Part shown: piece by piece, positions 34,517-42,317 of the stretch | How the letters are laid out: every line of letters begins with the position of its first letter | How positions within the stretch are numbered: the first letter of the stretch is position 1 | Source: an uncultured Bacilli bacterium | GTDB lineage: Bacteria > Bacillota_I > Bacilli_A > RF39 > UBA660 | Assembly (NCBI GenBank): GCA_934101495.1 | Contig: CAKORG010000002.1 | Span: 26,948 to 90,947, forward strand | DNA: 64,000 nt | Direction of reading: 5' to 3' | Program-made: the position numbers and the translations under genes | The notes under the pieces: model-generated | The model's database searches: none | What the model saw: the letters and a program-made list of their open reading frames with translations, nothing else | Told to the model about the DNA's origin: nothing

Positions 34517-36068
34517 TTTTAGCAAATATATTATTATTCAATTTGCTATTTACACCTTAATTATTTTAGGGGTTGCTTTATTAACATACTTATCAATTAA
34601 TTGGAGGCTTAACAATAGTTTTTTAGTATTGGATGATTTTCTCCTTTATAAAGAAAAACTTGAGTATGAAGATTATGATGGTATTCCAATGTCTAAGTTT
34701 CCTGGCTGCGATTTTGCCCTATATGATGAAAATAATGAACTTATTTATACTACAGATGGTGATGTAAATGACATTGTTGATGGTGATGACTTAGAGTTTG
34801 TTAACGATTATAGTGGAATTTATTATTATAATATTTTTAATTACAAAGAAAAAAATAGAGATAAAATATATAAAATATATAAAACCACATATGATGCTGA
34901 AATTGATGATGAAATAGTTATTGGTAATGCTAAATTAAATGAAGACTTGGAAATAGTTGATGGCAATCTTTTTAATGAGAAAAATAGCTTAACTGAAAGA
35001 GAACTTGATTTACTAAATGGTTATTATAATGATGAACAAATGGTAGAAAAGTATGAATATGTAACATCTGGTAATGGATTAAAGAGAACTTTGCTTTTTA
35101 TGTCGCCGATATTTACTGCGGAAAGCTATGATTCTGCGGTTTCTGATTCTAGTAACGTGTGGTTTATTTCTATTCCAATTTTGATAATTATTATTATAAT
35201 TGAAACTTATATATTTAATCGTAGAGTTAAAAAAATCTTAAAAGAATTAAATAAAGTTATTTCATCTTATGAAAATGAAGAAATTATTGTAAATGATACG
35301 AATTTACCAAAGGAATTTGATGAAGTTGCAGAAAGTTTTGAAAATTTAATGGAAAAATTAAAAAAATCAAATGCAGAAAAAATTAAAATTTATGAAGATA
35401 AACAAAAATCTATTGCTAATTTATCTCATGATTTGAAAACTCCCCTTACAGTTATTAGTGGGTACTCAAAAGCATTTTTAGATGATTTGGTTCCTGATAA
35501 TAAGAAAAGACAATATATGGAGAGTATCAATAAGAAAGCGTGCGTTGCAACAGATGCTATTGATTCATTGTTTTTATATACACATATGAATAATTCGGAG
35601 TATAGTTTATGTAGAGAAAAAATAGATATAGTAACATTTACTAAGGAATATTTAGCGGAAAAATATAATGAAATTGAGTCTGCTGGTATGGATTTAGAAT
35701 TAGATATTGAAGAGAATAAAATAATGTTTGATGCTGATAAAAACGCTTTCAGAAGAATATATGAGAATATAATAAATAATTCTATTAAATATAATAAAAA
35801 AGGAACTAAGATATATTTTAAAATGTGGAAAGATAAAACATTAAATATAGTAATCGGAGATGATGGCATTGGAATTGATAAAGAAATAAAAGATAGATTA
35901 TTTGAACCATTTGTTACAAGTAATAAAGCTAGGACATCTGGTGAAGGTACTGGACTAGGACTTGCAATTGTTAAAAACTTTGTGGAACTTCACGATGGTG
36001 AAATAGTTTTAGTAAGTAAAACACATAGAAAAATGAAGACTGAATTCTTAATGAAATTCAAAATTTAA
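34494..36068 (+). CDS. Membrane sensor histidine kinase
   Basis: 524 residues from a TTG start inside the regulator gene. Membrane helices lie at about 13-35 and 222-242, enclosing a 185-residue acidic extracellular sensor. A HAMP-like linker is followed by the H-box 'NLSHDLKTPLTVISGY', N-box 'RRIYENIINNSIKYN', and ATP-lid motifs 'DDGIGIDKEI' and 'GEGTGLGLAIVKNF'. The ligand is unknown; a cell-envelope signal is plausible given the exporter upstream and dlt-like cluster downstream. Confidence 0.92.
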   Translation: MKIKKNYSFSKYIIIQFAIYTLIILGVALLTYLSINWRLNNSFLVLDDFLLYKEKLEYEDYDGIPMSKFPGCDFALYDENNELIYTTDGDVNDIVDGDDLEFVNDYSGIYYYNIFNYKEKNRDKIYKIYKTTYDAEIDDEIVIGNAKLNEDLEIVDGNLFNEKNSLTERELDLLNGYYNDEQMVEKYEYVTSGNGLKRTLLFMSPIFTAESYDSAVSDSSNVWFISIPILIIIIIIETYIFNRRVKKILKELNKVISSYENEEIIVNDTNLPKEFDEVAESFENLMEKLKKSNAEKIKIYEDKQKSIANLSHDLKTPLTVISGYSKAFLDDLVPDNKKRQYMESINKKACVATDAIDSLFLYTHMNNSEYSLCREKIDIVTFTKEYLAEKYNEIESAGMDLELDIEENKIMFDADKNAFRRIYENIINNSIKYNKKGTKIYFKMWKDKTLNIVIGDDGIGIDKEIKDRLFEPFVTSNKARTSGEGTGLGLAIVKNFVELHDGEIVLVSKTHRKMKTEFLMKFKI

Positions 36069-36086
36069 TAAATAATTTGTTGCTAA

Positions 36087-36123
36087 AACAAAGCAAGCAT
36101 ATACACGTATATGCTTGCTTTTG
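36087..36123. terminator. Strong bidirectional terminator
   Basis: AAAGCAAGCATATAC and GTATATGCTTGCTTT form a perfect 15-bp stem around an AC-type centre, ending in TTT. It insulates the two-component operon from the toxin locus. Confidence 0.88.
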
Positions 36124-36162
36124 TACTGTAATAAGCAAATTTTATAAAGTGGCTTAAATTTC

Positions 36163-36191
36163 TTGCTTTTAAAACGTATTTGTAATATAAT
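36163..36191 (+). promoter_or_regulatory. Promoter of the predicted type I toxin mRNA
   Basis: TTGCTT (36163-36168) and TATAAT (36186-36191), spacer 17. Transcription should start near 36198, leaving a leader of about 67 bases in front of the toxin ATG. Confidence 0.75.
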
Positions 36192-36264
36192 TAATTTATG
36201 GAATATCCAGTTTGATTGGATGTTACCTCTTCAAGTTCAATGGAATGGAAAAGGGGTGATGCCT

Positions 36265-36351
36265 ATGAAGGCCAGAGAAGACTTAATAAAACTTCTTTTG
36301 ATAATTATTTTATTACAATTATTTGCCATTTTGGCGTTAATTATAAAATAA
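36265..36351 (+). CDS. 28-residue hydrophobic peptide, predicted type I toxin
   Basis: The peptide begins MKAREDLIK and continues as a single membrane helix rich in Leu/Ile ending in a C-terminal Lys. An AAGGGGTG ribosome site stands six bases before the ATG at 36265 (another ATG at 36259 is too close to that site). The peptide resembles the short putative holin-like/TxpA/BsrG class in size and charge pattern, but I cannot assign it to a named family. An antisense transcript converges on its 3' end, and its 5' leader can pair with its own 3' end. It is expected to insert in the membrane when over-expressed. Confidence 0.7.
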   Translation: MKAREDLIKLLLIIILLQLFAILALIIK

Positions 36352-36461
36352 GAAAAGCATCTAAATCAACGGGGTTGGTTTAGATGCAAACCACTAAATT
36401 GGTAGCATCCAATCTCGACAAAAACTGGATGTTCCTTTTATTATATGCAAATCTTCTTTGC
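36345..36461 (-). ncRNA. Predicted antisense antitoxin RNA of the type I locus
   Basis: The minus-strand promoter at 36469-36497 would start a transcript near 36461. It would end at the hairpin GCATCTAAA/TTTAGATGC (36357-36387 on the plus strand), which on this strand is followed by TTTTCTTATTTT. The product of about 115 bases overlaps the 3' part of the toxin mRNA by nearly 100 bases, as in TxpA/RatA and BsrG/SR4 systems of Bacillus. Its existence is inferred from signals only. Confidence 0.6.
36406..36442 (+). terminator. Terminator of toxin mRNA, also the partner of its 5' leader
   Basis: CATCCA and TGGATG form a short stem followed by TTCCTTTTATT. The same arms pair perfectly with the leader: 36406-36414 with 36214-36222 and 36422-36430 with 36205-36213 (9 bp each). 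Confidence 0.6.
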
Positions 36462-36468
36462 TAAATAC

Positions 36469-36497
36469 ATAATAACATAAATGTGGCTAAAAGTCAA
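36469..36497 (-). promoter_or_regulatory. Promoter of the antisense RNA
   Basis: On the minus strand TTGACT (36497-36492) and TATTAT (36474-36469) are separated by 17 bases. The -35 box is stronger than that of the toxin promoter, as expected for an antitoxin RNA. Confidence 0.7.
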
Positions 36498-36579
36498 ATT
36501 CAATTTCTTAATAAAAATTAAGATTTGGTTAAGAAATAATTTATTATATTAATGTATAATTGTTTTGAGGTAAAAATAT

Positions 36580-38064
36580 ATGAAAAACGTATTGGAATAT
36601 TTAGAAAATATTAGTAATGATAATAAAGTAATTGATAAAAATGGAAGTATTACTTATAAAGACTTGCAAGTGGTTAGTAAAAAAATAGGTAGTGGACTTG
36701 CAAAGTATGTTAAAAATAATGACCCCGTTCCAGTTTATATGGAAAAAGGAACTTCTTGTCTTGAAGTTTTTATGGGAAGTTTATATGCTGGTGGCTTTTA
36801 TAGTTTACTTAATGCTGGACTTCCAAAAATGAGACTTGAACAAATAATTAGTGTTTTAGATGTAGATTATGTAGTAACTGATAAAGAACATTTGGAAAAT
36901 GCTAAAGAATTTTTTCCTGATAAGGAGTTAGTACTTTATGAAGACTTGGTTGATAGTGAAATAGATGATGAATTGCTTTCTAATATTAGAGCTAAAAAAC
37001 TTGATGTTGATCCTGTTTATGCAAATTTTACAAGTGGTTCAACAGGTGTACCTAAAGGAGTTGTGGTTGGAAATCGTTCAATAATTGATTTTATAGATAA
37101 TTTTACAAGTACCTTTGGGATTAATGAAACTGATATTATTGCTAACCAAGCCCCATTTGATTTTGATGTTTCTGTTAAAGATATATATCCAGCTTTAAAA
37201 ACAGGAGCAACACTTGTTATTGTTCCTAAAGAATTGTTTTCAAGACCTGCGGAACTTATTGATTTTTTGGTAGAACATAAGGTTACAACGATGACTTGGG
37301 CAGTGTCTGCACTTTGCTTAATTTCGACATTTCATGGTTTAGATTATAAAGTGCCTGAAACAGTAAAAAGAGTTATGTTTAGTGGTGAAGTTATGCCAAT
37401 GAAGCATTTGAAAGAATGGATGAAACACTTACCAAATGCAACTTTTGTTAATTTGTACGGACCAACTGAAATTACATGTAATTGTACTTATCATATTATT
37501 GATAGAAATCGTGAATATGAAAAAATACCTGTTGGTATACCATTTAATAATGAAGATGTTTTCTTGTTAGATGAAAATAATAAATTAGTTGTAAATAGTG
37601 GAATAAAAGGGGAAATATGTGTTAGAGGTAGTGCACTTGCACTTGGTTATTATAAAAATAAAGAACAAACTGATAGAGCATTTGTTAGAAATCCATTAAA
37701 TGATAAGTATATAGAATATATTTATAGAACTGGAGATTTAGGTTATTATGAAAATAATGACTTGTATTTTGGGGGAAGAAAAGACTTTCAAATAAAATAT
37801 ATGGGACATAGAATTGAGCTAGAAGAAATAGATAAAGCTATTGGTAGTTTTGAAGGTGTAGAAAGAGTCTGTTCTATATTTAAAGAAGAAAAAAGTAAAC
37901 TTTATGCCTTTTATATTGGTGACATTGAAGTAAAAGAATTACATGAAAAGTTATCTAAAGAATTACCTGTATTTATGATACCTAGTAAATTTGTTAAATT
38001 AGAACAAATGCCTTTAACTAAGAATGGCAAGATTGATAGAAAGAAATTGGAGGAATTTATATGA
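36580..38064 (+). CDS. DltA-like amino-acid adenylating enzyme
   Basis: 494 residues of the adenylate-forming family: 'ANFTSGSTGVPKGVVVG' (phosphate loop), 'FVNLYGPTEITCNCTYH', 'YRTGDLGYYENNDLYFGGR', and the C-terminal Lys in 'PLTKNGKIDRKKLEEF'. It would activate an amino acid and load it on the carrier protein encoded two genes later. 'SALCLIS' places a Cys where DltA enzymes have the D-Ala pocket Cys, so D-Ala is possible, but the adjacent decarboxylase raises the chance of another substrate. GAGGTAAAAATAT precedes the ATG. Confidence 0.82.
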   Translation: MKNVLEYLENISNDNKVIDKNGSITYKDLQVVSKKIGSGLAKYVKNNDPVPVYMEKGTSCLEVFMGSLYAGGFYSLLNAGLPKMRLEQIISVLDVDYVVTDKEHLENAKEFFPDKELVLYEDLVDSEIDDELLSNIRAKKLDVDPVYANFTSGSTGVPKGVVVGNRSIIDFIDNFTSTFGINETDIIANQAPFDFDVSVKDIYPALKTGATLVIVPKELFSRPAELIDFLVEHKVTTMTWAVSALCLISTFHGLDYKVPETVKRVMFSGEVMPMKHLKEWMKHLPNATFVNLYGPTEITCNCTYHIIDRNREYEKIPVGIPFNNEDVFLLDENNKLVVNSGIKGEICVRGSALALGYYKNKEQTDRAFVRNPLNDKYIEYIYRTGDLGYYENNDLYFGGRKDFQIKYMGHRIELEEIDKAIGSFEGVERVCSIFKEEKSKLYAFYIGDIEVKELHEKLSKELPVFMIPSKFVKLEQMPLTKNGKIDRKKLEEFI

Positions 38065-39239
38065 TGGATGTTAAAACTATTGAAAGTATTGGAACACCAT
38101 TTTATGTGTTTGATATTGATGTTTTGAAAAACAGAATAAATTATCTTAAAAGTATGTTGCCAGAAAATGTACATTTATGTTTTGCAATGAAAGCTAATCC
38201 TTTTGTAGTTAAAGAAATAGAGGATACTATAGAAAAGTATGAAATATGTTCTTATGGTGAATGGAATATTGCAAATGAGCTTGGGGTTGCACATGAAAAA
38301 ATGGTTATTTCAGGTGTTTATAAAGATGAAACTAGCATGATAGATATAATTAATCATTATAAACATGGTGAAGTTATTACAATTGAATCATTAAATCAAA
38401 TAAAACTAGTTGATAAAATAACTAAAGATAAAAATATTGTCGTGGATGTAATTTTAAGACTTACAAGTGGTAATCAATTTGGTATGAGTGAAGAAGAAAT
38501 AATATCCATTTTGGAAAATAGATCAAAATTTAATATGTTAAATATTATGGGTATTCAATATTTTTCAGGGACACAAAAAAAATTATCAAGAAGAATTATA
38601 AAAGAACTTGAATATGTTGATGACTTTGTTCAAAAATTAAAAAATGAACTTGGTTTTGTAACTGAAGAATTAGAGTTTGGTCCTGGTTTTCCTGTTATGT
38701 ATTTTGAAGCAGAAACTGATTTTGATGAAAATACATACTTAATGGAAATTGCTGATAAGATAAAAAATTTGAAATATCAAGGCCATATTACAATGGAGCT
38801 TGGAAGAAGTATTGCGGCATCATGTGGAAGTTATTATACTAAAGTTGTTGATAAAAAAACAAATAAAGAAGGAAATTTTGCTGTTTTAGATGGTGGTATG
38901 CATCATATTGTGTATTATGGTCAAATGATGGCAATGAAAAAGCCAATGTTGGATATAGTTCCTAAAAGAAATGGTCATGAAGAAAGTTGGAACTTAGTTG
39001 GTGCATTATGTACAATTAATGATTTAATTGTTAAAGGACTACCTGTTAAAAGTTTAGAACTTGGTGATGTATTTGTGTTTAAGAATACTGGGGCTTATGC
39101 TATGACTGAAGGAATTAGTTTATTCTTAAGTCGTGATTTACCTAAAGTTTTATTTGTTAAAGATGGTAAAATAGAAGTGGTTAGAAGTAATATTCAAACT
39201 TATAAATTAAATATGCCATTTAAAGGAGGTGAAAATTAA
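38061..39239 (+). CDS. Fold-type III PLP decarboxylase (ornithine/diaminopimelate decarboxylase-like) in a dlt-like operon
   Basis: 392 residues. PLP Lys44 is in 'CFAMKANPFVV', a Gly-rich phosphate-binding loop in 'EFGPGFPVMYF', and the C-terminal active-site segment in 'VGALCTINDLIVKG' with 'GDVFVFKNTGAYAMTEG'. The Cys-x-x-x-Asp pattern is that of DAP/ornithine decarboxylases rather than alanine racemase. It overlaps the adenylating enzyme by 4 bases and the carrier gene by 1, so it acts in the same pathway. BtrK of butirosin synthesis is a precedent for a related enzyme acting on a carrier-bound amino acid; the substrate here is unknown. Confidence 0.8.
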   Translation: MMDVKTIESIGTPFYVFDIDVLKNRINYLKSMLPENVHLCFAMKANPFVVKEIEDTIEKYEICSYGEWNIANELGVAHEKMVISGVYKDETSMIDIINHYKHGEVITIESLNQIKLVDKITKDKNIVVDVILRLTSGNQFGMSEEEIISILENRSKFNMLNIMGIQYFSGTQKKLSRRIIKELEYVDDFVQKLKNELGFVTEELEFGPGFPVMYFEAETDFDENTYLMEIADKIKNLKYQGHITMELGRSIAASCGSYYTKVVDKKTNKEGNFAVLDGGMHHIVYYGQMMAMKKPMLDIVPKRNGHEESWNLVGALCTINDLIVKGLPVKSLELGDVFVFKNTGAYAMTEGISLFLSRDLPKVLFVKDGKIEVVRSNIQTYKLNMPFKGGEN

Positions 39240-39469
39240 TGGAAAAATTAATAGAAATATTAGAAGATTTAAATCCAGAAGTTGATTATAATACTTGTAC
39301 TAATTTAATAGATGGACATTATTTAGATTCACTTGCAATTTTATCACTTGTTGCTGAAATTGAAGAAGAATTTGATGTTGTAATTCCAACAGTTGAAATA
39401 ATTCCTAGTAATTTTAATTCAATTCAAAGTTTATGGAGCCTAATTGAAAGATTAAAGGAAGAAGATTAG
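39239..39469 (+). CDS. DltC-like acyl/aminoacyl carrier protein
   Basis: 76 residues, acidic and helical. The phosphopantetheine Ser is residue 31 in 'GHYLDSLAILSLV'. The rest ('EIEEEFDVVIPTVEI', 'SIQSLWSLIERL') fits a four-helix carrier protein. The ATG shares a base with the preceding stop codon. Confidence 0.88.
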   Translation: MEKLIEILEDLNPEVDYNTCTNLIDGHYLDSLAILSLVAEIEEEFDVVIPTVEIIPSNFNSIQSLWSLIERLKEED

Positions 39470-39470
39470 T

Positions 39471-41057
39471 ATGCAATATTGTAGTTTAGTTTATTTGGTT
39501 GCTTTTTTGCCAATTACACTATTAATATATGCTTTAACTAATAAGAAGAAAAGATGGCTTGTTTTACTTATAGCAAGCTATATTTTCTTCTTATCTTTAA
39601 GTGGTAAGTTAATTGTGTATTTACTATTTTCTACACTTTCAATTCATCATTTTGGGTTATGGCTTGATAGATTAAATAAAGATAGAGATAAAGAAGTAGA
39701 GTTAAATAAGGAAAATAAAAAAGAAATAAAAGAATTATATAAGAAAAAAATGGGAAGAGTAGTGTTTCTTGCAGTACTTATTCATATTGGTTTGTTGGTA
39801 TGTTTAAAATACACTGGCTTTTTTGGAGAGAATATTAATAATTTATTGGAAATTTTAAATGTTGATTTTAGATTTAAAATACCTAAAATATTAATACCTA
39901 TTGGTATATCTTTTTATACTTTGCAAGGACTTTCTTATATATTTGATGTTTACAAAGGGAAAATTGATGCTGATTTTAATTTAGGTAGACTTGCTTTGTT
40001 TATGTCATTTTTTCCATGTATTATGGAAGGACCAATTTGTAGATATAGCGATACCGCAACTAAACTTTATGATGGCGAAGATTTAACTTACAAGAATTTG
40101 GCTTTTGGTGCTCAAAGAATACTATGGGGATTATTTAAGAAAATGATTATTGCTGATAGGCTTAACCCTTTTATAGAAAAAATATTTTGTGAATATAATT
40201 CTTTGGATGGTGGAGTAATACTTTTGGGGGCAATATTTTATACAATTCAACTTTATGCAGATTTTTCCGGTACAATTGATGTTGTAATAGGTTCTGGTGA
40301 ACTGTTTGGAATATCTTTGCCTGAAAATTTTAGACAACCATTCTTTAGTAAGAATATATCTGATTTTTGGACAAGATGGCATATTACTTTGGGAACTTGG
40401 TTTAGAGATTATATCTTTTATCCAGTTTCGCTTTCTAAACCTATGAAGAAAATGACTCTTAATTTAAGAAAAATTTTAGGTAATCATTTTGGACCTTTGA
40501 TAGCTGGAAGTGTAGCACTTTTATGTGTTTGGCTTTCAAATGGATTATGGCATGGAGCAGCATGGACTTTTGTTTTCTTCGGTATTTATCATTTTATACT
40601 TATTGTTTTAGGTAATATTTTTACACCACTTATTATTAATATTTGTAAAAGATGGCATATTACTAGAACTAGTAAGCCATATGTGTTTATGCAAATAATA
40701 AAAACTAGTATTTTAGTTGTATTTGGAGAGCTTTTCTTTAGAGCAACTACTTTATCAAGCGGTTTTGCAATGTTCAAAAAAATATTTACTGATTTTAGTT
40801 TTGATTCGTTAAAAATGGGAACTATTTTTAAGCTTGGATGTGATAGAGCTGATTTTACAATTATTTTAATTGCTTTAGTTATTATATTTATGGTTGGATT
40901 ACTTAAAGAAAAAGGCTTTAATATAAGAGAATTAGTTGCAAAGCAAAATATATTTGTTAGATGGACTTTGTATTATTTGCTAATTATTGCTATTGTAATT
41001 TTTGGAGCTTATGGGTTTGGTTATGCACCAGTTGACCCAATATATGCTAATTTTTAA
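39471..41057 (+). CDS. MBOAT-family membrane O-acyltransferase (DltB/AlgI-like)
   Basis: 528 residues with ten or more membrane helices. The catalytic-type His is in 'LSNGLWHGAAWTFVFFGIYH', with 'DFWTRWHITLGTWFRDYIFYP' and 'MSFFPCIMEGPICRYSD' as family motifs. A charged loop at about 70-90 is unusual for short DltB proteins and the length is closer to AlgI. It should move the activated group from the carrier protein across the membrane onto a cell-surface polymer. Confidence 0.88.
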   Translation: MQYCSLVYLVAFLPITLLIYALTNKKKRWLVLLIASYIFFLSLSGKLIVYLLFSTLSIHHFGLWLDRLNKDRDKEVELNKENKKEIKELYKKKMGRVVFLAVLIHIGLLVCLKYTGFFGENINNLLEILNVDFRFKIPKILIPIGISFYTLQGLSYIFDVYKGKIDADFNLGRLALFMSFFPCIMEGPICRYSDTATKLYDGEDLTYKNLAFGAQRILWGLFKKMIIADRLNPFIEKIFCEYNSLDGGVILLGAIFYTIQLYADFSGTIDVVIGSGELFGISLPENFRQPFFSKNISDFWTRWHITLGTWFRDYIFYPVSLSKPMKKMTLNLRKILGNHFGPLIAGSVALLCVWLSNGLWHGAAWTFVFFGIYHFILIVLGNIFTPLIINICKRWHITRTSKPYVFMQIIKTSILVVFGELFFRATTLSSGFAMFKKIFTDFSFDSLKMGTIFKLGCDRADFTIILIALVIIFMVGLLKEKGFNIRELVAKQNIFVRWTLYYLLIIAIVIFGAYGFGYAPVDPIYANF

Positions 41058-41066
41058 GGAGGTATT

Positions 41067-42035
41067 ATGAAAGAATGTTATAAACCAATAGTTTTTGTTA
41101 TTATTCTATTTTTTATACTGCTTGGAATTTCACATTTTTTTGTTCCTAAAAGTAATGCTAAAGGTAATGGTATTCATGAAGCTCGTGCAAATGGTGTTTT
41201 TGGTGAAGCAAAAGATACCATTGATGTTTTAGTAATTGGAGATAGTGAGTCTTTTACAAGTATTTCTCCATTACCTATTTGGAATAAATATGGTTTTACT
41301 ATGTATAATGGTGGTGTTTCAAGACAATATTTGGTTGATACATATGATTATTTAAATAAAGTTTTAAAAAATCAAAGTCCAAAGGTTGTACTTCTTGAGG
41401 CAAATGCTATTTATAGAAAAATGAATGTTAATAACGTGTTATCAACAAAAAGTCAAAGCATTTTACCAATTTTTCAATATCATGATAGATGGAAGAGTAT
41501 GACAAGTAATGATTTTACTAAAAAAATAAAATATACATGGACTGATGAATTAAAAGGTTTTTATTATAATATAAGTGTTGTTCCACCAAAAAGTGTAGGA
41601 AATTACATGAAAAATAATAAAAAAAGAACTGGTATAAGTTCTATTAATAAATACTATTTAGATAAAATAATTGATAAATGTCATCAAAAAAATATAAAAA
41701 TAATTTTATACACTGTTCCTAGTACCCTTAATTGGAATGAAAAAAGAGATGAAGAAGTTACAAAATATGCCAAAAGTAAAAATATTGAATATTTAGATTT
41801 AAATTTATTGGTTAATGAACTGGGGATAGATTGGGATCAGGATTCTCGTGATGGCGGGGACCATTTAAATTATTATGGTGCTGTTAAAGTTACGGAATTT
41901 ATGGGTAAATATTTATATGATTTAAATATACTTCCAAATCATAAAGGTGATGCTAAATATGATGGTTGGAATAAAGCCTATGAAAAATATGAAAATAAGA
42001 TACTTAGTAAAAGTATAAGTGTAACTAATATTTAA
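41067..42035 (+). CDS. SGNH-type extracytoplasmic protein in DltD position
   Basis: 322 residues: one N-terminal membrane anchor (about 8-28), then an SGNH hydrolase-like domain with 'DVLVIGDSESFTSIS' (Ser block) and 'DGGDHLNYYGAVKVTEF' (Asp-His block). The last gene of the cluster, behind AAGGAGG. It would act outside the membrane in transfer or removal of the esterified group, like DltD or AlgJ/X-type partners of MBOAT proteins. Confidence 0.8.
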   Translation: MKECYKPIVFVIILFFILLGISHFFVPKSNAKGNGIHEARANGVFGEAKDTIDVLVIGDSESFTSISPLPIWNKYGFTMYNGGVSRQYLVDTYDYLNKVLKNQSPKVVLLEANAIYRKMNVNNVLSTKSQSILPIFQYHDRWKSMTSNDFTKKIKYTWTDELKGFYYNISVVPPKSVGNYMKNNKKRTGISSINKYYLDKIIDKCHQKNIKIILYTVPSTLNWNEKRDEEVTKYAKSKNIEYLDLNLLVNELGIDWDQDSRDGGDHLNYYGAVKVTEFMGKYLYDLNILPNHKGDAKYDGWNKAYEKYENKILSKSISVTNI

Positions 42036-42101
42036 TAAGAAAATTTGTTGTATAATTATTTTGGTATATGAAAAGAGATGTTTTGTTCTCACATGTTTTC
42101 A

Positions 42102-42137
42102 CAAATTTCTTGTCAGTAATTGATAAGAAATTTTTTT
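42102..42137 (+). terminator. Terminator of the dlt-like operon
   Basis: AAATTTCTTGTCA pairs with TGATAAGAAATTT (one G-T) around GTAAT, followed by T residues. The following 180 bases up to the amidase gene hold a TATAAA at 42238 but no clear full promoter. Confidence 0.82.
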
Positions 42138-42317
42138 AATGAATAATCATCGTAATAAATGTGCTTTTTTAGAACAAAATTATATCGTAGCGTAATAAAT
42201 TGGTTTGAAAGATTTATTATTTTAATGTAGTCTTGGTATAAAATTATTTAAATTATTAAAATATGTAAATTAATCACTTATTATTATATATTTCATAATA
42301 TATTTTAGGTGATAAAC

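Noticed and set aside
38061..39239. PLP enzyme as an alanine racemase supplying D-alanine to the dlt-like pathway
   Set aside because: The C-terminal Cys/Asp motif and overall order are those of DAP/ornithine-type decarboxylases; the catalytic Tyr of alanine racemase was not found.
42068..42139. A 23-codon frame starting MKRDVLFSHVF considered as a small toxin
   Set aside because: It lacks a ribosome site and membrane helix, and most of it is the terminator hairpin of the dlt-like operon.
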